Source: Microtetraspora glauca
GTDB lineage: Bacteria; Actinomycetota; Actinomycetes; Streptomycetales; Streptomycetaceae
NCBI GenBank assembly: GCA_000721275.1
Contig: JOFO01000001.1
Coordinates: 62,001 to 126,000 of the forward strand
DNA: 64,000 bases
Direction: 5' to 3'
Shown: positions 49,587-55,808 of the stretch, in pieces
Layout: every line of letters starts with the position of its first letter
How positions within the stretch are numbered: the first letter of the stretch is position 1
The notes under the pieces: model-generated
What the model saw: the letters and a program-made list of their open reading frames with translations, nothing else
The model's database searches: none
Told to the model about the DNA's origin: nothing
Made by a program: the position numbers and the translations under genes

Positions 49587-50012
49587 GTGGGACGTGGAGA
49601 TCTGACGAATGACCAGTGGGCCCGGCTTGAGCCGTTGCTGCCCACGGGCATCAAGCCGGGCAGGCCGCAGGTGTGGACGCGCCGGCAGCTGATAGACGGC
49701 ATACGGTGGCGGACCCGGACCGGTGCTCCCTGGCGGGACGTGCCGGACCGGTATGGGCCGTGGGACCGGGTCTATGACCTGTTCCGCCGCTGGCAGCGGG
49801 ACGGGACCTGGGCCCGGATCCTCACTCAGCTCCAGGCCGAAGCCGACGTGAAGGGCCTGATCACCTGGGATGTGAACGTCGACTCCACCGTCTGCCGGGC
49901 CCACCAGCACGCCGCCGGAGCGGTGAAAAGGGGGACCTCCAGAAGGAGCCACCCGGCGGCGTCTTCGTCGAACCGGCCGACCACGGCCTCGGACGGTCCC
50001 GCGGCGGACTGA
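49587..50012 (+). CDS. IS5-family transposase, upstream frame (ORFA)
   Basis: The 141-codon frame encodes the N-terminal DUF4096-like region of IS5-type transposases: '[16 protein letters not shown]', '[21 protein letters not shown]' and '[20 protein letters not shown]'. The first catalytic Asp lies in WDVNVDST. After the AAAAGGGGG run (49926-49934) this frame becomes low-complexity sequence, while the homology continues in the -1 frame. Confidence 0.85.
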   Translation: MGRGDLTNDQWARLEPLLPTGIKPGRPQVWTRRQLIDGIRWRTRTGAPWRDVPDRYGPWDRVYDLFRRWQRDGTWARILTQLQAEADVKGLITWDVNVDSTVCRAHQHAAGAVKRGTSRRSHPAASSSNRPTTASDGPAAD

Positions 50013-50461
50013 CAAGCAAGATCCACCTTGCCGTCGAGCAGGGGCAGAAGCCGCTGTCCGTGGTGATCACGGCCGGGCAGCGGGGTGATTCCCCGCAGTT
50101 CGAGCCGGTCCTGGAAGCAATACGGGTGCCCCGGATCGGGCTCGGAAGGCCGCGCAAGCGCCCGGACCGCGTGCGGGCCGACAAGGCGTACGACTCTCGC
50201 AGCAATCGCTCTTACCTGCGCAGACGCGGAATCAAGGCAACGATCCCGGTCCCGGCAGACCGGGTGCGCAACCGGCTCAAGCGCGGATCGCGCGGCGGCC
50301 GCCCGCCGAAGTTCGACAAGGACGACTACAAGCAGCGGCACGCGGTCGAGTGCGGGATCAACCGCCTCAAGCGCCACCGTACTGTCGCCACCAGGTACGA
50401 CAAACTCGCCGTCCGCTACGAAACGACAGTGCTGATCGCAGCCATCAACGAATGGCTGTAA
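49928..50461 (+). CDS. IS5-family transposase, downstream frame (ORFB, by -1 frameshift)
   Basis: From the slippery run the -1 frame reads [20 protein letters not shown], then '[15 protein letters not shown]', [11 protein letters not shown], '[18 protein letters not shown]' (second catalytic Asp) and '[21 protein letters not shown]' (catalytic Glu). It ends at TAA 50461. The DDE triad is complete when both frames are joined, so the transposase is probably functional via programmed frameshifting. Confidence 0.83.
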   Translation, partial: KGDLQKEPPGGVFVEPADHGLGRSRGGLTSKIHLAVEQGQKPLSVVITAGQRGDSPQFEPVLEAIRVPRIGLGRPRKRPDRVRADKAYDSRSNRSYLRRRGIKATIPVPADRVRNRLKRGSRGGRPPKFDKDDYKQRHAVECGINRLKRHRTVATRYDKLAVRYETTVLIAAINEWL

Positions 50462-50507
50462 CCAGCACTTTCACAACAGACCCTAGCCGGGGACCGGGAC
50501 GGAGGCA

Positions 50508-50542
50508 GGGGCGGGGGCCGGGAAGATCCCGGCCCCCGCCCC
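50508..50542. terminator. Hairpin terminator, original ssuD terminator displaced by the IS
   Basis: A perfect 16-bp GC stem (GGGGCGGGGGCCGGGA and complement) closes a 3-nt loop. It would have lain about 20 nt behind the ssuD stop before the IS entered, and it now sits just before the flavoprotein gene. Confidence 0.8.
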
Positions 50543-50555
50543 CGTTAGTAGAAAC

Positions 50556-51695
50556 GTGAACGATTCAGCGGGTGCAGCGGGAGCGGTCGGCGCGGCGGGC
50601 GCGGAGCCGGTCCGGGCCGTGGACGTCGTGGTCGCGGGAGCCGGACAGGCGGGGCTCTCCGCCGCCTTCCACCTGCGGCGCACCGGCCTGGAGCCGGACC
50701 GGGACTTCGTCGTCCTCGACCACGCGCCCCGCCCGGGCGGCGCCTGGCAGTTCCGCTGGCCGTCGCTCACCTACGGCAAGGTCCACGGCATGCACGCGCT
50801 TCCGGGCCGGGAGCTCACCGGCGCGGATCCCGCGCGGCCGTCCTCCGAGGTGATCGGCGCCTACTTCGACGCGTACGAGAGGGAGTTCGGCCTGCGGGTG
50901 CACCGGCCCGTCGACGTGTCCGCCGTACGGGAGGGCGAGGGCGGGCGGCTGCGGGTGGAGACCTCGGAGGGGGTGTACGCGACCCGGGCGCTGATCAACG
51001 CCACCGGCACCTGGGACCGGCCCTTCTGGCCCCGCTACCCCGGACAGGAGACCTTCCGGGGGCGCCAGCTGCACACCGCGCAATACCCCGGACCCGAGGC
51101 GTTCGCCGGCCGGCGGGTCATCGTGGTGGGCGGCGGTGCGTCGGCCACCCAGCACCTGCTGGAGATCGCCGGATACGCCGCCGCGACGACCTGGGTGACC
51201 CGCCGCGAACCTCTCTTCCGCGAGGGCCCCTTCGGCGAGGCCGAGGGACGCGCGGCCGTCGCCCTGGTCGAGGAGCGGGTCCGGCAGGGCCTGCCGCCCC
51301 GCAGCGTGGTCTCGGTGACGGGACTGCCGCTGAACGACGCCCTCCGCGCGGGCCTCGCCGACGGCGTCCTGGACCGGCAGCCGATGTTCGAGCGGATCAC
51401 GCCGACCGGCGCCGTCTGGGCGGACGGCCGCACGGTCGACGCGGACGTGATCCTGTGGGCGACCGGTTTCCGGCCGGCCATCGACCACCTGGCGCCGCTG
51501 CGGCTGCGGGCGCCCGGCGGCGGCATCCAGGTGGAGGGGACCCGCGCGGTCGCGGACGAGCGCGTCCACCTGGTGGGTTACGGCCCGTCGGCGTCCACGA
51601 TCGGCGCCAACCGGGCCGGGCGCGCCGCCGTCCACGAGATCCGCCGGCTGCTGGCGCGCGGCGCGGAGCCGGTCCGCGAGCCGGTCACGGTCTGA
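50556..51695 (+). CDS. FAD-dependent monooxygenase-like oxidoreductase
   Basis: The 379-residue GTG-initiated product has two Rossmann motifs: VVVAGAGQAGLSAAFHLRR (FAD) and VIVVGGGASATQHLLEIAG (NADPH). It also has the 'GTWDRPFWPRYPGQETFRG' segment seen in flavin-containing monooxygenase/Baeyer-Villiger-like proteins and a 'DVILWATGFRPAI' ATG motif. It oxygenates an unknown small substrate or acts as a thioredoxin-reductase-like flavoprotein. It starts 13 nt after a terminator hairpin, so its promoter must lie very close to or inside the hairpin region. Confidence 0.88.
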   Translation: MNDSAGAAGAVGAAGAEPVRAVDVVVAGAGQAGLSAAFHLRRTGLEPDRDFVVLDHAPRPGGAWQFRWPSLTYGKVHGMHALPGRELTGADPARPSSEVIGAYFDAYEREFGLRVHRPVDVSAVREGEGGRLRVETSEGVYATRALINATGTWDRPFWPRYPGQETFRGRQLHTAQYPGPEAFAGRRVIVVGGGASATQHLLEIAGYAAATTWVTRREPLFREGPFGEAEGRAAVALVEERVRQGLPPRSVVSVTGLPLNDALRAGLADGVLDRQPMFERITPTGAVWADGRTVDADVILWATGFRPAIDHLAPLRLRAPGGGIQVEGTRAVADERVHLVGYGPSASTIGANRAGRAAVHEIRRLLARGAEPVREPVTV

Positions 51696-52137
51696 GCGAG
51701 CCGTCGCGCGGCCGCCACTCCCCGTCCGCCGCCCGCACCCCGGCCCCGGACGCGTACCCCTGCCCGGAGCCGTACCCCTGCCCGGCCCCGGAGCCGTGTC
51801 CGGGTCCCGCCGCCTCGGAGGCGTACCGCGATCCCGCGCCGGGCCCGTGCCGCGCCCCGGTCCCCCGCGCGTACCGCGGTCCGGTCTCCGGGACGCACCG
51901 CGTCCCCGGGTCCGGCGCCGACCTCAGCCCCTCCTCCAGGAAGACCGCGCTCCGGGTGAGCAGCACCTGGGTGAGGACGTCGTGCGCGAGGGCGAAATGC
52001 CGCTCGTCCGGATGGGTGGTCAGCCGGATCTCGACCCAGGCGTCGTCGAAGTCCGCGCCGGTCACCCGGGCCAGCCGTCTGGCCTGCCAGGAGGTGATGG
52101 GTGACCAGATCCAGCGACGTCGTCTGAGCTGCTTCAT
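51685..52137 (-). CDS. Small hypothetical protein with Gly/Tyr/Ala-rich tail
   Basis: The 150-residue product has a conserved-looking N-terminal half ('WIWSPITSWQARRLARVTGADF', 'VEIRLTTHPDERHFALAHDV', 'QVLLTRSAVFLEEGLR') of a Streptomyces family without known function. It is followed by a low-complexity tail rich in Gly, Tyr, Arg and Ala (about residues 75-140). The tail is encoded by short imperfect repeats and is probably disordered. Its end overlaps the flavoprotein stop by 11 nt (convergent). Confidence 0.65.
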   Translation of the reverse strand: MKQLRRRRWIWSPITSWQARRLARVTGADFDDAWVEIRLTTHPDERHFALAHDVLTQVLLTRSAVFLEEGLRSAPDPGTRCVPETGPRYARGTGARHGPGAGSRYASEAAGPGHGSGAGQGYGSGQGYASGAGVRAADGEWRPRDGSLRP

Positions 52138-52191
52138 GCGCTGCCCAACGAGCCGGACGGGCTCGCGATACCGTACAAACCGGTCGATAAC

Positions 52192-53052
52192 CTACTCGTT
52201 TCGTTCCTGCTTCCGGCGCTCGTTGAACTCGGCCACGTTCGCGAGGTGCACAGCGTAGTCCGCGGTGAAGCGGGTGTCGCCGGGGGCCACGGTGACGAAG
52301 TAGAGCCAGTCGCCGGCCGGCGGGTGGAGGGCGGCGGTCATGGCCTGCTCGCCGGGGTTGCCGATGGGCGTGGGCGGGAGGCCCTTGCGGGCGTAGGTGT
52401 TGTACGGGCTGCTGATCCTGGTGTCGTCGAGGGTGGTGTCGACGGTGCTGCGGTCCAGGGCGTAGTTGAGGGTCGAGTCCATCTGGAGCGGCATGGACCG
52501 GGCGAGCCGGTTGCGGACGACCCGGGCCACCTTCCCCATGTCCTCGGGGGTGTCGGCCTCGGCCTGGGCGATGCTCGCGACGATCAGCGCCTGGTGGACG
52601 GTGAGCCCCTGGGCCCGGGCGGCCTCGGTGACCGCCGGGGTGCCGAAGCGGCGTTCGGCGACGGCGACCATCGAGCGCAGCAGGCTCGCGGCGGTGGTGC
52701 CGTCGGGGAGCGGATAGGTGGCGGGGAAGAGGTAGCCCTCGGGGTTGCCGCCGGCGGCGGCGGGGAGTCCGAGGCCGGGGGCGGCGGCGGCCTCGCGGGT
52801 GGTGCCGCCGGGCAGGTGGAGGGCGCGGTCCACGGCCTCGTACACCTGTGTCGCGCGCCGGCCCTCGGGGACGAGGAGGGTGGGCGGCGCGGGCGGCGTG
52901 GCGGGCTTGTCGCGCGGGAGGAGGAGCAGCAGGGGGACGGCGGTCGCGACGGCGAGGGCGAGCAGGACTCCGGCGAGGACGGCCCGGCGGCCGCGGCGGG
53001 TGAGCCGGGGTTGGCGGCGGGGTGCGTACGGGGAGGGGTACCGGTACGGCAT
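52192..53052 (-). CDS. mltG: MltG-type endolytic transglycosylase, short form
   Basis: ATG 53052 gives 286 residues; a GTG frame opens at 53100. A Tyr/Pro/Arg-rich cytoplasmic tail and one membrane helix ('RAVLAGVLLALAVATAVPLLLLL') precede the YceG/MltG catalytic part: 'NPEGYLFPATYPLPDGTT', 'VHQALIVASIAQAEADTPED' (catalytic Glu), 'QMDSTLNYAL', 'SSPYNTYARKGLPPTPIGNPG' and 'DWLYFVTV'. MltG cleaves nascent peptidoglycan strands. At under 300 residues this is shorter than the main Streptomyces MltG and is probably an accessory copy. Confidence 0.88.
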   Translation of the reverse strand: MPYRYPSPYAPRRQPRLTRRGRRAVLAGVLLALAVATAVPLLLLLPRDKPATPPAPPTLLVPEGRRATQVYEAVDRALHLPGGTTREAAAAPGLGLPAAAGGNPEGYLFPATYPLPDGTTAASLLRSMVAVAERRFGTPAVTEAARAQGLTVHQALIVASIAQAEADTPEDMGKVARVVRNRLARSMPLQMDSTLNYALDRSTVDTTLDDTRISSPYNTYARKGLPPTPIGNPGEQAMTAALHPPAGDWLYFVTVAPGDTRFTADYAVHLANVAEFNERRKQERNE

Positions 53053-53105
53053 GGGCGCACCGTAACCCGGCGGTCCGGGGATTCCCGGGAGCGCGCGCAC
53101 ATGGC

Positions 53106-53144
53106 GGCGCCGCCGGTCCCCTGGGACGGGGAACCGGCGGCGCC
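53106..53144 (-). terminator. Hairpin between small peptide gene and mltG
   Basis: A 16-bp near-perfect stem (GGCGCCGCCGGTCCCC against its complement with one bulged base) lies 15 nt beyond the stop of the 19-residue peptide gene, on the same strand. Confidence 0.75.
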
Positions 53145-53158
53145 GGGAACCGCTCGGG

Positions 53159-53218
53159 TCAGACGAGCCAGCCCAGGAAGTGGACGACGCCGGCGAGCAG
53201 GTTGGTGATGACGTTCAT
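53159..53218 (-). CDS. 19-residue hydrophobic peptide
   Basis: The reading frame MNVITNLLAGVVHFLGWLV-stop is 60 nt long. It has a clear ribosome site (GAGGAGAAG) 6 nt upstream of the ATG and its own hairpin terminator 15 nt downstream, so it looks like an independent transcription unit. The peptide is amphipathic to hydrophobic with no Cys or charged residues, and could be a membrane-active peptide or type I toxin-like molecule. No function is established; it was too short for normal gene calling. Confidence 0.6.
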   Translation of the reverse strand: MNVITNLLAGVVHFLGWLV

Positions 53219-53338
53219 GGGGTGCTTCTCCTCGTACAGGTGTTTCGTGGGACAGCGCAGTCGCGGTCTGCAGCCCGTCGCTTGCGCACCGTAATCATCC
53301 GACGCCGCACGGGAGTTGAGCAACGAATCCGGGGACGA

Positions 53339-55171
53339 TCACGCGTTCGTGGGAACAACCGCTCCCATGTTCGTCTGTTCGTCGCGGCGGACCAGGGCGG
53401 CGTACGCACCGTCGGCGGCCATCAGCTCCTCGTGGGTGCCGCTCTCCGCGATCCGGCCCGCCTCCAGGACGACGATCCGGTCGGCGTCGCGCACGGTGGA
53501 GAGGCGGTGGGCGATGGTGATCGTGGTGCGGCCGGCGGAGAGGGCGTCGATCGCCTGCTGGACCGCGTGTTCGGTACGGGTGTCGAGGGCGCTGGTCGCC
53601 TCGTCGAGGATCAGCACCGGCGGGTCGCGCAGGATCGTGCGGGCGATCGCCAGGCGCTGCTTCTCGCCGCCGGAGAAGCGGTAGCCGCGCTCGCCGACGA
53701 GGGTGTCGTACCCGTCGGGCAGCGCCGCGATGTGGTCGTGGATCTGCGCGGCCCGCGCCGCGGCCTCGATCTCCTCGTCGGAGGCGTCCGGCCGGGCGAA
53801 GCGCAGGTTGTCGGCGACGGAGGCGTGGAAGAGGTACGTCTCCTGGGAGACGACGCCGATCGCGGCGGCGAGCGTGTCGAAGCCGAGGTCGCGCACGTCG
53901 ACACCGTCCAGGGTGACCCGGCCCTCGGTCACGTCGTACAGCCGCGGCACCAGGTAGCTGAGCGTGGACTTCCCGGAGCCCGTCGGGCCGACGACGGCGA
54001 GGCTGCCGCCGGCCGGGACCGTGAGGTCGATGGAGTCGAGGGTGGGGCGGTCCGCGCGCTCGGGGTCGTAGTGGAAGGTGACCCGCTCGAAGCCGATCTC
54101 GCCGCGGATCTTGCCCAGACGGACGGGCTCCTCGGGTTCGGTGATCTCCACCGGGAGGTCCAGGTACTCGAAGATGCGCTGGAAGAGCGCGAGCGACGTC
54201 TGGATCTGGACGCCGGTGGAGAGCAGGCTCACCGTGGGCCGGAAGAGGCCCTGCTGGAGCGAGACGAAGGCGACCAGGGTGCCGAGCGACAGCGCGCCGC
54301 CGGCCTGCACGGCGAAGCCGGCCGCCCAGTACAGCAGGGCGGGCATGGCGGCCATGACGATCCCGATGACGGACATCCGCCAGCGTCCGGCCATGGAGGA
54401 GCGCACTTCGAGGTCGACGAGGCGCTCGGACTCCCGGGCGAAGGACTCGGTGAGCGAGTCGGCGCGGCCCATGGTCCGGCCGAGCAGGATGCCGCTGACG
54501 GACAGCGACTCGGTGACGGTCGCGGCCATGGCGGCCATCTGCTTCTGCCGCCGGCCGGTGATCCGCTTCCGCTCGTCGCCGACCCGCCGGCTGATCCACA
54601 CGAAAACGGGGAGCAGCAGCAGCGAGAAGACGGTCAGCCGCCAGTCGAGGGCGAGCATGGCGACCACGCTGGCGACGACGGCGGTGAGGTTGGAGACCAG
54701 GGAGGTCGCCGTGGAGGTGACGGTGGCCTGCATGCCGCCGATGTCGTTGGCGATCCGGGACTGGACCTCGCCGGTCCTGGTCCGGGTGAAGAAGGCCAGC
54801 GGCATCTTCTGGAGCCGGCCGTAGACGGCGGTGCGCAGGTCGTGCATGACGCGCTGGCCGACCGTGGTGGAGATCAGGGTCTGGAGGACGCCGAAGACGC
54901 CGGTCAGCACGGCGGTGGCGATCATGCCGAGGGCGAGCAGGCTGAGCAGCCCGGTGCGCCCCTCGGGGATCGCGGTGTCCAGGATCTCCTTGAGGAGGAA
55001 CGGGGAGGCGACCGACACCAGCGAGGCGGCGGCGACCAGCAGGCCGACCAGCGCGAGGCGGGCGCGGTACGGGCGGAACAGGCCGAGGATGCGCCGCAGC
55101 TGGGCGGGCTCCTCCGGCTGCGCGGGATCGCGCGGCGGGGGTGTCCAGGTGGACTCGTCGTGGGGACGCAT
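53339..55171 (-). CDS. ABC exporter, fused membrane and ATPase domains (homodimer type)
   Basis: ATG 55171 follows GAAGGAG and gives 610 residues. Six membrane helices lie in the first 330 residues ('RILGLFRPYRARLALVGLLV' onward). The ATPase domain shows Walker A GPTGSGKST, Q-loop VSQETYLF, signature FSGGEKQRLAIAR, Walker B VLILDEATSALD and H-loop ITIAHRLST. All ATPase motifs are intact. It is divergent from a MarR gene, with a palindromic site between them, a common drug- or stress-responsive exporter arrangement. Substrate unknown. Confidence 0.93.
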   Translation of the reverse strand: MRPHDESTWTPPPRDPAQPEEPAQLRRILGLFRPYRARLALVGLLVAAASLVSVASPFLLKEILDTAIPEGRTGLLSLLALGMIATAVLTGVFGVLQTLISTTVGQRVMHDLRTAVYGRLQKMPLAFFTRTRTGEVQSRIANDIGGMQATVTSTATSLVSNLTAVVASVVAMLALDWRLTVFSLLLLPVFVWISRRVGDERKRITGRRQKQMAAMAATVTESLSVSGILLGRTMGRADSLTESFARESERLVDLEVRSSMAGRWRMSVIGIVMAAMPALLYWAAGFAVQAGGALSLGTLVAFVSLQQGLFRPTVSLLSTGVQIQTSLALFQRIFEYLDLPVEITEPEEPVRLGKIRGEIGFERVTFHYDPERADRPTLDSIDLTVPAGGSLAVVGPTGSGKSTLSYLVPRLYDVTEGRVTLDGVDVRDLGFDTLAAAIGVVSQETYLFHASVADNLRFARPDASDEEIEAAARAAQIHDHIAALPDGYDTLVGERGYRFSGGEKQRLAIARTILRDPPVLILDEATSALDTRTEHAVQQAIDALSAGRTTITIAHRLSTVRDADRIVVLEAGRIAESGTHEELMAADGAYAALVRRDEQTNMGAVVPTNA

Positions 55172-55277
55172 GGGCTCCTTCGAAAGGTGCGTGCAGGGAG
55201 GAATGCGGGGGTGTGCACAGCGCGGCGCGTGCGCGGTCAGGACGGTGCACTTCGGACTGTAGCTCACTCTTACCTAT

Positions 55278-55290
55278 GTTCACAATGAAC
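55278..55290. promoter_or_regulatory. Putative MarR operator GTTCA-CAA-TGAAC
   Basis: A perfect 5-bp-arm inverted repeat lies in the AT-richer gap between the divergent ABC exporter and MarR genes, where it could control both. Confidence 0.6.
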
Positions 55291-55312
55291 TTCCTCCTGA
55301 TACTGTTCCCGC

Positions 55313-55774
55313 ATGACCTCCGCCGCCCTGTCCGCCCCCGACCCCGACGGGCTCCTCGCCGAGCAGCTGCTGCGGCTCACCCGCCGGCTCCACCGCATCC
55401 AGAAGCGCCACCTGGAACCGGTCGGCATCACCCCCGCCCAGTCACGGCTGCTGCGCCTGGTCGCGCACTACGGCGACACCCCGCCCCGGATGGCCGACCT
55501 CGCCGCCCGCCTCGAAGTGGTCCCCCGCGCCGTGACCAGCCTCGTCGACGGCCTGGAGACGGCCGGGCGGGTGCGCCGGGTGCCCGATCCGAGCAACCGG
55601 CGGGTGATCCGGATCGAGCTCACCGACGAGGGCCGCGCCACGCTGCGGGAGCTGCGCAGCGCGCGCCGGGCCGCCGCAGAGGACATCCTGGCTCCATTGA
55701 CCGCCGAACAGCGCGAGGTGCTCGGAGGCCTGCTGACCGCCCTCGCCGGGCCCCTCCCGGAGAGCGGCTGCTGA
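55313..55774 (+). CDS. MarR-family transcriptional regulator
   Basis: The 153-residue product has the winged-helix core: 'LHRIQKRHLEPVGITPAQSRLL', 'RMADLAARLEVVPRAVTSLV' (recognition helix) and 'LETAGRVRRVPDPSNRRVIRIELTDEGR' split by the wing. It is divergent from the ABC exporter, with an inverted repeat between them, and probably represses it and itself. The next gene (FAD/Fe-S dehydrogenase) begins 34 nt later on the same strand and may be co-transcribed. Confidence 0.92.
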   Translation: MTSAALSAPDPDGLLAEQLLRLTRRLHRIQKRHLEPVGITPAQSRLLRLVAHYGDTPPRMADLAARLEVVPRAVTSLVDGLETAGRVRRVPDPSNRRVIRIELTDEGRATLRELRSARRAAAEDILAPLTAEQREVLGGLLTALAGPLPESGC

Positions 55775-55808
55775 CGCCGCCGGCGCCCGCGCCGAGGGGA
55801 GCCGTGCC

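Larger units (their letters stand above)
49542..50483 (+). mobile_element. Intact IS5-family insertion sequence (942 bp) inserted in the ssuD stop codon
   Basis: The ends are GGGTCTGTTGCGAAAGTTG (left) and, on the complement, GGGTCTGTTGTGAAAGTGC (right), near-perfect terminal inverted repeats. The flanking dinucleotide TA (49540-49541 and 50484-50485) is the target duplication. Removing the IS and one TA restores '...GGGCGC TAG CCGGGG'. The element carries a two-frame transposase joined by a slippery sequence. Confidence 0.88.

Noticed and set aside
52560..52592. Possible loss of the catalytic residue in MltG (QAE instead of EKE)
   Set aside because: Actinobacterial MltG proteins commonly read QAE here, and the Glu of that triplet is present, so there is no support for an inactive enzyme.
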